Shown here: positions 45,651 through 55,934 of the stretch, piece after piece | Position numbering within the stretch: the stretch's first letter is position 1 | Layout of the letters: the number at the start of each line of letters is the position of its first letter | NCBI GenBank assembly: GCA_902728285.1 | Contig: CACVBU010000070.1 | Location: forward strand, 124,001 to 188,000 | DNA: 64,000 nucleotides | Source: Clytia hemisphaerica | Lineage: Eukaryota > Cnidaria > Hydrozoa > Leptothecata > Clytiidae | Reading direction: 5' to 3' | Notes under the pieces: generated by a model | Database searches by the model: none | Seen by the model: only the letters and a program-made list of their open reading frames with translations | What the model was told of the DNA's origin: nothing | Program-made: the position numbers and the translations under genes

Positions 45651-47375
45651 CTAATCTTCAAATCCCCCAGAATCTTCCTCAAGTGAAAAATCACTGTCAA
45701 ATTCAAAATCTCCAAACTCGTATTGTGGCTCCCCTTTTTTCAAATTTGGATTAGTTTTTGGTTCATATGCAGGCAAGGGTGTATTTTCAAAATGATTAAG
45801 AATAATGTCAAAGATATTCTTTGCCAAAGTTTCAGAAACAACAGGTAGGTTATTGGTAATATAGTCAGCAGAATCGATGAATTTGAGGTGGCGCACAACT
45901 TCAAAAATAATTTCATTAGTCAATCCAGAGATGATACCAGAGGGAACGAACATGCTGGAGGACTGGATGATCTTTTCATGAAGGGCGGCTAAACTTGACT
46001 GGATAGCAACACAGTCTTCATCAGTAATGTTTCTAACCTTCAACGGTTTATTTTCATCTGATGTTACGTCAAAGTAAGTTTGCTTACAGGTCTCCTCTCC
46101 GCAATTACAATCTTGTGCACAGTTACTGCAGCAAACATGTGCTGGCTGAATGGAAGAGATCTCTGTATCTTTTTCACTAAAAGGATTAAACAGTTTTTTC
46201 CTTAGACATCCTGTGTGATCCATGTAATTTCGGACATCATCAGCAATTTTGGTGGATTGGGGAAAGTTATATAAAGCTGCATGACAATCAGGTGCATTTG
46301 AACGACCTGCACGACCAATTTGTTGGACATAATCAACAAGGTTATGTGGAGGACCAAAATGAAGAACAAATTTAACGTCTTGACAATCAACTCCACAGCC
46401 AAGGGCGCTGCTACATATAATGACTCGGTGATCTCCTTCGTCGCTAGATGTTAAAGATTTCAAATAACTATCCTTTTTGTGCGGCCAAGAATTAGCATGG
46501 TACAAACCAAGAAACTTCTCAGAACTACCAAGAGAACATAATAAAAACTGGTCATAAAGCCATCCACATAAAATCTGGGTGCGACAAAATATCAAAATTT
46601 TGGGACAGTCTATACCATTGTTTTTAATTAAGTTGATAACCCACTGAAAACAATATACTGACTTCTCTTCACAGTGAAATATAGACAGCTTGATATTTGG
46701 ACGATCACTACAGGAAAACACGGTACGAAAGCCTTTTTTTGATACACCACAAGAGCCACTGATTAAATCAAAGTTGTTTTGATCAACAGTTGCGCTTAAA
46801 CAGAGGATAGGAACATGCTCACACAAAAAACTTCGAAGCTCACCAATTCTTCCAAAGGCTTCTCGAAAAGGTTGTTCATTAGAATTATCACTGTGACCCC
46901 AGGATACAAGATGTGCCTCGTCAACCACTAAGCATTTTAAGTGTTTTTGAAAATAAGACAATGACAAAAGCTCTTTAGCATCAGACTCTAACCAAGCCTC
47001 TGGTGTGCCAATAAGAATGTTGAAACCCTCATCCTTAACAGCGTTTAAGTTGGCACTATCAATTTGGCATGCTCTAATTCCGAGTGGCATGAAGAGTTTA
47101 TTTGCTGAATCAATTTGGTCTTTAATTATTGATTCCAGAGGAGCAATAACTGCAACTATTGCTTGGTTAGTATGCCCTCTCAATTGCTTACACACAGAGG
47201 GAATCAAACGAAAAATTAGGCTTTTTCCATAAGATGTTGGTAAAATAGCCAATGTGTCATGTCCATTCACAATGTTTATAATTGCTTCAAGCTGCTTCGG
47301 TCTGATGGTAAAACTTTCATCAATTTGGGACAGTGACTTTCTGACAGCATTTGCAATGAAATTTGCATTGGCCAT
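45651..47375 (-). CDS. RecQ-like DNA helicase, transposon-associated (574 aa)
   Basis: A single uninterrupted frame with all SF2/RecQ motifs in order: motif I ILPTSYGKS (44-52), Ia IAPLESIIKDQ (77-87), II DEAH (152-155), III SAT (194-196), IV ILIFCRT (260-266), V SSALGCGVD (322-330), VI QQIGRAGR (351-358). A RecQ zinc-binding region follows, with C390 and a Cys-rich cluster at 415-430 (CCSNCAQDCNCGEETC). The winged-helix and HRDC domains of cellular RecQ proteins are not recognisable, and the C-terminus is acidic. Cellular RecQ proteins are normally larger and intron-rich, so an intronless 574-aa form fits a mobile-element helicase. It is convergent with the DUF6589 gene and presumably unwinds DNA during transposition or repair of the excision site. 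Confidence 0.9.
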   Translation of the reverse strand: MANANFIANAVRKSLSQIDESFTIRPKQLEAIINIVNGHDTLAILPTSYGKSLIFRLIPSVCKQLRGHTNQAIVAVIAPLESIIKDQIDSANKLFMPLGIRACQIDSANLNAVKDEGFNILIGTPEAWLESDAKELLSLSYFQKHLKCLVVDEAHLVSWGHSDNSNEQPFREAFGRIGELRSFLCEHVPILCLSATVDQNNFDLISGSCGVSKKGFRTVFSCSDRPNIKLSIFHCEEKSVYCFQWVINLIKNNGIDCPKILIFCRTQILCGWLYDQFLLCSLGSSEKFLGLYHANSWPHKKDSYLKSLTSSDEGDHRVIICSSALGCGVDCQDVKFVLHFGPPHNLVDYVQQIGRAGRSNAPDCHAALYNFPQSTKIADDVRNYMDHTGCLRKKLFNPFSEKDTEISSIQPAHVCCSNCAQDCNCGEETCKQTYFDVTSDENKPLKVRNITDEDCVAIQSSLAALHEKIIQSSSMFVPSGIISGLTNEIIFEVVRHLKFIDSADYITNNLPVVSETLAKNIFDIILNHFENTPLPAYEPKTNPNLKKGEPQYEFGDFEFDSDFSLEEDSGGFED

Positions 47376-47387
47376 TTATTTGTTGAT

Positions 47388-47662
47388 TGATTGGATCGAT
47401 TGATGTGATTGATATGCAGGTATATTTGCTTGTAGCACAAATAAATTTGATTGATTGGATCGATTGATGTGATTGATATGCAGGTATTTGCTTGTAGCAC
47501 AAATAAATTTGATTGATTGGATCGATTGATGTGATTGATATGCAGGTATTTGCTTGTAGCACAAATAAATTTGATTGATTGGATCGATTGATGTGATTGA
47601 TATGCAGGTATTTGCTTGTAGCACAAATAAATTTGATTGATTGAATCGATTGATGTGATTGA
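47388..47662 (-). repeat. 62-bp tandem repeat upstream of the helicase start
   Basis: Just over four units containing 'gattgattggatcgattgat' and 'gcaggtatttgcttgtagca' lie 13 bases 5' of the helicase ATG, in its promoter or 5' leader. All minus-strand frames across it are open and repetitive, which explains the overlapping open frames; none is a separate gene. Repeated binding sites are possible. Confidence 0.9.
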
Positions 47663-47969
47663 TCATTTATAATATAATAATATTCTGCTGCCACATCAGT
47701 TTCTTCTACAAACAACAACAACTCCCCCCAATCCACCAGCAACCACACAGCACAGTTAATAATAATCCTTTTTATTGTTATTATCGATAACGAGATTTAG
47801 TTTTTGAAACAAAATTGAAATATCCAAGCAGTCATAAAGCATAAAATAGTGCAAGACATGCCAGTTGTTGTGTTGTTGTTGAAATATTTTAAGACACTGC
47901 TACTCTACCATTTTCTTCTAATCAAAACAAAACGAAGCGAGCGCCAACTTTGAACGATAATTATGTAGA

Positions 47970-48017
47970 CATTTTAACAGCCAATCAGATTCTGCGGACA
48001 AAATTGGCATCTTCAAT
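47970..48017 (-). repeat. Candidate right end of the DUF6589/RecQ element
   Basis: The reverse complement starts ATTGAAGATGCCAATTTTG and aligns with the left candidate at 39460. It contains AGCCAATCAGATTC at 47979-47992, the 14-base word also found at 39522-39535. The region upstream of the helicase also has TTATTATCGAT (about 47776), a word shared with the region upstream of the DUF6589 gene (about 40270). The border remains tentative. Confidence 0.3.
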
Positions 48018-49667
48018 ATTTATGATTAGTGTCCAGGAACAACTTGGAAGAGAAAGCATCCCTCTCAGCCCATCCTATGAGTGATCCTTGCATTTTCACA
48101 AATACAAATCATTTAATTATACCCCAAGAAGGGTCTAAATGGTCTAAAGCTTTTTGATTGGTTTTTCTGGTGGTTCTAATACCCAAAAGAACCTCTATGC
48201 CAATTTTCAAACACATTTGATTTTTTTCGAGGTAAAAACCTAATTCTACCAGCCTACGTATGTACACCACCCGGTAGGATTTCTTCAGCCAGTGGTGGTA
48301 AAAAAAGCGGAGCAAAATTAATATTCCCATGTTTTCTTATGAGGGGGGGGTTTTCACTTTTACGGTATGACGGTATTGGGCCTTTTTACCCCCGGTAAAT
48401 CGGTATTACGAGAAAAAAACGACGGGATTACGGTATTTCATTTTCTACCGGTATCGGTAAATTGCTTGTTTTTTTGTCGGTATTTCGATATTTTTATCAA
48501 TAAAAAACGGTATTTCGGTATAAAACTATTTATAGTGAGTTTCATGAAGAAACATTTTCAAAAAAGATGAGTCTATTCCGCTATTTTAACCAGTAAAATA
48601 TTCTTGCTCGCTTCGCTCGCACAATCTTGGATTTCCTATTGACTTATTGTCATGGTGAGGTTATTCAAAATAAGTTAAACTTTACGATATCTAAACAAAT
48701 ATTTTTGTTATTTTTCTGCATTTTTTAATGACAGCTTTTGTGATACAAATACTGCATCCAACGAATGAGTCTAGATAAAATTTTCGCTCCGTCAGCACTA
48801 AATGATATGGTCATCTCTCCGTATTCACTTATATTGCTACTACAATACAATACATAGGCATTCTAAATTTTAAATTTTTTCTTGGGCAAAATTCTTGGAA
48901 CGCCGCACCGGGCACGGCAGCTACGTCGCTCGCTTTACCATATTTTTGCCAACAAATGGCCAGTGTTAAATAAAATCAAAAATTGTGTGACCAAACAAGG
49001 CATACTTGGCTAACAATAGCGTATTAAGGCCGTTTTTCAATAACAAAGGAAAGCGAAAATTGTCGAAAAATTTTCGCGCTCGCTTCGCTCGCGTTCTTAT
49101 TCGCCAATTATTTTCTTCCCTCCAATAGGGGGGGAGTTCATCTTTAGAATTCGCGTCCTCTAGTTGCACCACAGCACCACCTCTATGAAGCCTGTGTTGA
49201 AGTCTACGACTTCTCAGACCATCATTGGCCCAAACCTCGATTTTAATTGATTCTCAATATAAAAGACATCTTACGGGTCTGCGAGGAAGAAATTATTGGG
49301 GGAAGGCTTAATTTTGCCTCCCGTAACAAGCAAGTAACTTTGTCGCGGCAGACCTAAAATATTGCTTTATGAAAGCTTAAATAGCTGTAAAAGAGGCCTT
49401 AAAAAGTCGACGATATCGAGAATAAAGTCACAAAACTAGCAAAAAACTTTATATATTGGCGAAAATGTTTGGTATAAGAATAGGTCAATCTGTTTAAAAG
49501 AGACCATACAAAAGTTAAATTTAGCCCAATAAGGTCACAATCGTTTAACCAAAGATGTAAAAGCAAAATTGGTGCGTGAACGTGAAAATTGTTTTTTTCG
49601 CGCGTGAATACGTGAATTGGCAAAAGTTTGTGCGTGAATACCTAAATTTAGGGTTGACTGGGGGCCT

Positions 49668-50283
49668 CGCAAATTTTTTTTCCGTGAACGGACGGAAGTA
49701 TCTTCGACAATCAGAAGTATCATCTTTTGACGGTCGGAAGTATCATTTTTAATTTTTCCTATCCGTCATTCCGTGGTTCAGGGGGTATTGGGTCATTACC
49801 AATCAATTAGGTAGGGTCAGGGTTGCTAGTAACGGCTTGTCACTGTGCCGGGTGCATACTCGGCGCCTTGGGTCCCGCAGGGTTGCTAGTAACGGCTCGA
49901 ATTTCAGTCAGTTTAAAAAAGGGGTACTTTTACCCATATTATAATAACATTACCCCCGTCTTTTGCCAGTTCGGTATAATATGTTATGAATTGCGTAAGT
50001 TTGCTGTGCGGCGATGGCTCAACGGATAGAGCGCTGGTTTCCGAATCTGAAGGTCTTTCTTTGGTGGTGGTTCGAATCCCACTCGGTGCGAAAATTAGAC
50101 AGGTCGAAATTGATGGACAAATGATTGACAGGTATGAAAACTCAGTCAAAAATGAGAAACTAAGTCTCAGAAAGTAGAAAAAACAGATAAGGTGGAAGAT
50201 AGGAAAGGGAAAATGGGCCGTCAAAAGATGATACTTCTGACCGTCGAAGATACTTCCGTCCGTTCACGGAAAAAAAATTTGCG
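49668..50283. mobile_element. Inner element with about 68-bp inverted repeats
   Basis: The left arm starting CGCAAATTTTTTTTCCGTGA and the right arm are inverted copies with only a few differences through 'cttcgac', 'agaagtatcatcttttgacg'. Between them is a direct repeat 'agggttgctagtaacggct' (49819 and 49879) and the tRNA-like sequence at 50006-50092. The Gs and Cs adjoining the arms do not match each other. Confidence 0.75.
50006..50092 (+). repeat. tRNA-like sequence (SINE head or tRNA relic)
   Basis: It has a good A box (TGGCTCAACGGATAGAGCG, D-arm GCTC/GAGC) and B box (GGTTCGAATCC, T-arm GTGG/CCAC) in tRNA spacing. The acceptor stem does not pair and the anticodon stem is poor, so it is not a functional tRNA gene. 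Confidence 0.65.
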
Positions 50284-50499
50284 GGGGCCTCATAAAGTAC
50301 AAGACTTGTTTGTATGTACTGTTTCTATTTTTTTACTACACAATAGATTTAATAACTGAAAATTCATTATTTTTGAAAAAAAACATAAATATTTTATCGG
50401 TATCGGTATTAGGCTTCCTTCACCGACGGTATTACGGTATATGACCCAAAATTTTGTCGGTATGACGGTATTTAAGACCCCTGAAAACCCCCCCCTTAT

Positions 50500-51395
50500 G
50501 ACTGCGGATTTGAAATTCACTGTTTTCGAGTCAGAAAATTCAGTGGGCAATATTTTGCATTGAGGAAGGGTTTTTCTGATTATTTTCAGCGGGGACAACA
50601 TTAGAGTCTGTACACACAAAAACAATATAAATATTTTTCCGTTTAAAATTTACTAAAAAGTAAATACAAAGTGAAAAATCAAAATCTAAACAAAAAATAA
50701 ATGGCACGCCTACTTGAAATTGAACAATATTTGAATACAAAATGCAAGAAAAGTCTTGAAATTAAAATGTAATAAATAATATATAAATTTATTTCAAAAT
50801 TTCGAAGCTAAAAGAAATAAACCAGCTGCGCTGGAAGCTCCGGCTTTAGAGATTAAAAGATGTGAAAGATGAGCTTGTTGAGTTAGTTGTGTTCGAACGT
50901 TGCCCACAAACTACTAATCAGAACAGATCAGAAAGCAAAGCAATAAATCTATTGCAGAGCAAGTATGAGAAATAATCTTAACGAATAAATAAACCAGCTG
51001 GAAGTTTAGCTCTTCTAAGTGATTACACATGCACTTTCTGCTTAATAACCAAGCCCATCCCCCGCCCACTCATCCTCAACTAAAAAGTTCAAGATTGGAG
51101 CTAAAGGAGAAAAACATTTAGAAGTGAATATTTCCAAGTTCTTATACTGTAAATTAATTTTTTTCTAAACTTGCCAATAGCGAAGCCATGATGCGCCGTT
51201 GATTTGATTGGTCCGGATAAAATTTTGGGGAGAAAAATAGCCTAAATTAGAGGCCACGGCTTTGAGCTAAGCATTATTTTTTCTGTTGGGATAATACTTG
51301 GAAGAGTAGGATAAACCAAATAAAATGGTACATTAGTGTGTATGTTATAAATAGTGGTATATTTGGAAAAAACCTTTTTCCTGTTTGAAAAATTT
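50500..51395. other. Non-coding AT-rich interval
   Basis: The only note is a repeated 'aataaaccagctg' word (about 50816 and 50988). No gene was recognised. Confidence 0.35.
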
Positions 51396-52850
51396 TCAAA
51401 AGGAATGGTCGCCCCAGCCAATGAAATTACTTTATTCGTAGAAATTTTAGCGAGACTAATTTTAGCGTTTTAGCGAGTTCTCCCTATTTTTGCTAAAATA
51501 AATCTCGCTTTTAAAAATTTAACTATTTAAATATACGCTAAAATAAGTCTCGCTAAAATTTCTACGATTAAAGTATGACAAAGTCCAAAAAATAATTTTC
51601 AGTTATAACACTGTGAAAATTTCTCCGATCTTGTTCAAATTTACACAGGAATTGTGTTTTAGTATACTTTATTGAATTATCATAGTGATATGTTTGTAAA
51701 AAATCTGTGTCGGGTTTGAAAAATCAAAAGGAACGGTCGCAAGCCGCGATGAAATTACGACAAAGTCCAAAAACGATCATTTCAGCCATAACACTGCGAA
51801 AATTTCTCCAATCTTGTTCAAATTTAAAAAGGAATTGTGTTTTCGTATCCTTTACTGAATTCTCATAGCGATATGTTTGTAAAAAATCTATGTCGGGTTT
51901 GAAAAATCAAAAGGAACGGTCGCAAGCCGCGATGAAATTACAACAAAGTCCAAAAACGATCATTTTCAGCCATAACACTGCGAAAATTTCTCCAATCTTG
52001 TTCTAATTTAAAAAGGAATTGTGTTTTAGTATCCTTTACTGAATTCTCATAGCGATATGTTTGTAAAAAATCTGTGTCGGGTTTGAAAAATCAAAAGGAA
52101 CGGTCGCCAGCCGCGATGAATGAAATTACAACAAAGTCCAAAAACGATCATTTTCAGCCATAACACTGCGAAAATTTCTCCAATCTTGTTCTAATTTAAA
52201 AAGGAATTGTGTTTAGTATCCTTTACTGAATTCTCATAGCGATATGTTTGTAAAAAATCTGTGTCGGGTTTGAAAAATCAAAAGGAACGGTCGCCAGCCG
52301 CGATGAAATTACAACAAAGTCCAAAAACGATCATTTTCAGCCATAACACTGCGAAAATTTCTCCAATCTTGTTCTAATTTAAAAAGGAATTGTGTTTTAG
52401 TATCCTTTACTGAATTCTCATAGCGATATGTTTGTAAAAAATATGTGTCGGGTTTGAAGAATCAAAAGGAACGGTCGCCAGCCGCGATGAAATTACAACA
52501 AAGTCCAAAAACGATCATTTTCAGCCATAACACTGCGAAAATTTCTCCAATCTTGTTCTAATTTAAAAAGGAATTGTGTTTTAGTATCCTTTACTGAATT
52601 CTCATAGCGATATGTTTGTAAAAAATATGTGTCGGGTTTGAAGAATCAAAAGGACACGGTCGCCAGCCGCGATGAAATTACAACAAAGTCCAAAAACGAT
52701 CATTTCAGCATAACACTGCGAAAATTTCTCCAATCTTGTTCTAATTTAAAAAGGAATTGTGTTTTAGTATCCTTTACTGAATTCTCATAGCGATATGTTT
52801 GTAAAAAATATGTGTCGGGTTTGAAGAATCAAAAGGAACGGTCCCCAGTC
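51396..52850. repeat. 183-bp satellite array, about 7-8 units
   Basis: Units spaced 181-188 bp carry 'tttctccaatcttgttctaa', 'tcatagcgatatgtttgtaa' and 'ggaacggtcgccagccgcga'. Units in the middle are nearly identical, while the edges (51396-51650 and after 52850) are diverged. A MITE at 51430-51573 interrupts the first unit. Confidence 0.95.
51430..51573. mobile_element. 144-bp MITE with TA duplication inside the satellite
   Basis: The terminal arms of about 38 bases (starting CTTTATTCGTAGAAATTTTA at the left) are inverted with few mismatches. TA flanks both ends (51428-51429, 51574-51575). Neighbouring satellite units give the empty site 'gatgaaattacgacaaagtc', confirming insertion at TA. 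Confidence 0.85.
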
Positions 52851-53379
52851 AACAATAATAATGATGAATACAAAACAGGATCATTTTCAGCCATAAACAT
52901 AACACCACAAAAACTACTCAGATCGTTTTCAAATTTTCACTGTAATGTAGTAATTTTAGTATTCTCTTTTAAATTCCAATGGATGTGTGTTTGAAAGTTT
53001 CATTGTCAAGTTACCAACAGAATTTTTATATGGTTAGCCATATGCAAGATTTTTTAAGCACTCGATCAGCTGACGATTCATGGCCAAAATTTCTCCAAAG
53101 TCTTTCCACATTGTTAGAGAGCCAGTATGCATCATACTTCTCATAAATCATGTCCAAAACATCATGAATAATGATGAAAATGATCAATTTTTCACTGAGA
53201 TTTGCCAGTATTTGCTACACAGTCAACTAGTCCACTTTCGGCAGCCATCTTTTTCTTAAATACTTTCGGCCAATCAAATCACAGTGTTATTTGAATCAGG
53301 TAATCCGTTTTTATTAAATCGGAATAGATCATCGGATTAGATAAACAAAAAAAAATGTCTTGAGCGTCGTCGTCGTCGG

Positions 53380-53757
53380 ACGAGAGAGAATTTAAGGCTC
53401 CTAGGCCGGAGCAATTACATTACTTCAAGTTTCCTGCCTTATGGCAATCATCAGACGTACAAATAAAAATATTAACTAAAACTAATAAATAATAAATCAA
53501 TAATTACCAGTAAGTAAAGTAAGTAGTATTATATTCATCTGGAGGCGGTGCTGGGAGTGGGGGAGTCTATCCCCTTTTCTATTTGAGCAAGACCTGGGAG
53601 ATCGAATGCTGAAGTGGAGCGCCACACCTACACTTAGCTCCCAGTAACTTACCGCCTAGATCAGATTAGCCAATCTAAGCTACTCATCCGCTGAGTTGGT
53701 GGTATAACTCTTAAATTGTAAGGCGAATGCTCTACCGACTCTGAGCTATCCGGCCAC
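53380..53757 (-). repeat. tRNA-derived SINE-like sequence
   Basis: On the minus strand it begins GGCCGGATAGCTCAGAGTCG, GTAGAGCA, a very good tRNA A-box region. A B-box-like GCATTCGATCTCC comes more than 100 bases later, and the body runs to a TAAT-rich end. Only one copy is seen, so the limits are approximate. Confidence 0.5.
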
Positions 53758-53759
53758 TA

Positions 53760-54310
53760 ATTACCAGTATGCCAGGAATATGAAGCTGTAAAGTTTGGAA
53801 GTCCAAAATGAATGAATTAATTGATTGGAACATCTTTATCTGAGTATTGAATCAAAATATAATAGCCGCATGAGAAGCCTATTGCATTTAAATGTTGACT
53901 CTTTAAAGTCTAAGTGGCAACTGAATGATGATGTGTGATGATGTGGTTTTGAAGTATGATATATAAACAAAAAGCAAAGTGGATAAATACTAAACATAGT
54001 TAACAAAATTGATAAATAAATAAATAAATTTCTGTGCATAAGTTAGTTATCATAAATAAACTTGAATAGGACTTTAACGTTATAGAACAGAAAAACTACT
54101 GAAAAAAAGCAAAGTGGGCATGCAATAAAATGATGAAAATGTAAATAGATCCAAAACTGAAAGCTGTAATCAAATGTGAGTTATGACTTAATTATTAGAA
54201 ATTTTGCAGTCCTGAGAGTCAATTTCATAAGTCATTAATTGCATTTAATATTAGTGACAGTTAAAAAAATGGAGAGTATTTCTTTATAAAAAAAGGATCA
54301 GGTGCACTTA
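53760..54310. other. Non-coding interval
   Basis: Open frames here have no domain content and no element ends were found. Confidence 0.3.
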
Positions 54311-54312
54311 TC

Positions 54313-54480
54313 GGTACCCAAGGTAGCATTCTTTACCAGTAAAAAAGATGGTAAAGAATCTTACCTAAGGGTGGTTTTATTCAAAAGGGATGAGCTGGAG
54401 TTTTTACTGGATACTTCACTAATTGGTCATTTAAAGTGATAGAGACGACGCGTTCTTTAGAGAGGCTCTATCTTACAATT
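54313..54480 (-). repeat. Diverged relative of the element at 1575-1722
   Basis: The reverse complement of about 54380-54455 matches 1650-1720 in the words taaagaacg.gtc, aaatgacc.att and aa.ctcca.ctcat. The left part holds an internal inverted pair 'attctttacca/tggtaaagaat' (54330-54358). Confidence 0.45.
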
Positions 54481-55194
54481 CCTGCATTACTAAAAATAGA
54501 CAAAAAGAACGACAAATTTCATACTTTCTACAAGATCTTCATTTTTCTTCTTCTTTATTTTCATCTTTTTTTTTAGAATTTTTTTAAAGACTTTTTTATT
54601 TCAAATTATTCCACTCACAAATATCTCTCCAACGATACCAAATTTATAAAGATTAAAGAATTCCTTCAAAAGTTATAGGTAAAAGAAAATGCGAGAGTCC
54701 TTCTTTCAAAATATTGGAATGCCAATTAATTCTACACTGAATCTTTGAATCGACATCCTTCATTTTCTAACCAGATAACAGCTGTTCGTAATTTTCTTAA
54801 GCACACGGTAAACCTCTGAAGGCACTTGAAAATTATACATCTGAGCGATCCGAGGAAAATAGTCCTTCCGCGGAAAATTCTACAACAAGAATCTTGTTGT
54901 GCACCAGAAAGTCAAAAACGGATACGGCGCCCTATTCATAAACACAATCACGCAACTTTGTTGTCGTTTCTAGTCCTTTTAGACGAACGCGGTCCTTACG
55001 ATTTCGAGATTGCATATCCGTCAGATTGTTATGTTTTCACACATCCCTTTATAGTTTCAGCGTGCAGAAAACATTCACAATCTGATTTCAGGTTATCATT
55101 TTCTAAATCGGGCTCAGACATATTTGAGGGTCTACTAAAGTTATAAATTTGTTTGCGAATAATTAGAAAAAAGTTTAATAATCATCACTAAATA
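54481..55194. other. Interval without recognised gene
   Basis: A 106-codon plus-strand frame at 54826-55146 has no domain or splice context that would support it. I do not call it. Confidence 0.3.
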
Positions 55195-55198
55195 TGAA

Positions 55199-55430
55199 CA
55201 GTGCCGTAGCTACAGGGGGGGCTAGGGGGTGCTGCCCCCAATAATTTTTAAAATTGATTTTTTCATAAAATGGAGTATTTTACCTTAAATTTATTCGAAT
55301 TATTTTAGTTTTTTGAGTGTGTTTTTAGCCAATTTAGAGCTCCAGATTTCAAACCCCCCCTTCGGTTGGCCCTCACGGTGTCACTGAACTTCGCCCCCCC
55401 CCCAATATCAAAATGCTTCCTACGGCACTG
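55199..55430. mobile_element. MITE with CAGTGCCGTAG ends and TGAA duplication
   Basis: CAGTGCCGTAG (55199-55209) is exactly inverted at the right end (CTACGGCACTG, 55420-55430). TGAA flanks both sides (55195-55198, 55431-55434). The 232-bp interior has C/G runs and 'ttggccctcacggtgtcact'. A truncated copy lies at 5566-5721. A 4-bp duplication with CAGTG ends would suit a Chapaev/CMC-type transposase. It sits just past the stop of the exon at 55448. Confidence 0.8.
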
Positions 55431-55447
55431 TGAAATGTCACGTGACC

Positions 55448-55929
55448 TCAATAATGGATTCCACTTGTCCACATTTTCCCGTTGAAACCGCTTCCGGAAT
55501 GGTCGGTCTGATCTGCATCGTTACCATTATAGAAAGTGACGTCATTCAAATTACATGGAGGCGTAAGTGCGAAATCATTGCTCTCTTGAATATTTACGTC
55601 ATATTCATCTTTGAACGTGTATTGGATTTTTGATTTTGGACCGTTAGGGATACACGTACAAACCACTGAGTAGAAAGATCCAGCAACTGGCGCAAAACGA
55701 GCATCGCCAACTCTGATATAATCATTACCTTTCCCACTCCGAAATGCTACTTCTTTATCAGCTCCAGTAAGCTCCAAGGAAAATAGCACTTCATCCTGGT
55801 AATTGATTTTGAAAAAACTGACTCTCTTTTGGGGGGTCTGGAAGGTGAAATGCACTTTGAAAGACCATGTGGTTGGTAATGATAGATAAGAGAAGAGTAC
55901 AACAGGTGCATCACTTGTGGATTGCCATT
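55448..55929 (-). CDS. Probable terminal exon, beta-sandwich (LamG-like) secreted-type domain
   Basis: On the minus strand a strong acceptor (TGTGTTGTGCTCTTTTAG) precedes 160 open codons to TGA at 55448. The exon begins in phase 1 (G from the previous exon plus AA giving Glu). The peptide alternates hydrophobic and polar residues, with many aromatic strands, and ends 'GFNGKMWTSGIHY'. This resembles the last strand of laminin-G/concanavalin-like sandwich domains, where FNG(K/R)I is common. Two Cys pairs are possible (VCTC, PPCN). The family call is by impression only; upstream exons were not found between 55930 and 56800. Confidence 0.5.
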
Positions 55930-55934
55930 CTAAA

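Larger units (their letters stand above)
48342..50496. mobile_element. 2.15-kb composite element, 15-bp TIR, TATG duplication
   Basis: The ends AGGGGGGGGTTTTCA (48342-48356 and inverted at 50482-50496) are flanked by TATG (48338-48341, 50497-50500). Subterminal regions on both sides repeat 'cggtat' words (tacggtatgacggtatt). No transposase frame is visible. It contains a further inverted-repeat element (49668-50283), so it is nested. Confidence 0.8.

Noticed and set aside
47276..47748. Three overlapping minus-strand frames (96-142 codons) upstream of the helicase
   Set aside because: All are readings of the 62-bp tandem repeat in different frames. They share no domain and overlap each other.
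50006..50092. Functional tRNA gene
   Set aside because: The A and B boxes are good, but the acceptor stem does not pair and the anticodon stem is defective.
54826..55146. 106-codon plus-strand frame near 55 kb
   Set aside because: No recognisable domain and no flanking exon signals. It is likely a chance frame.
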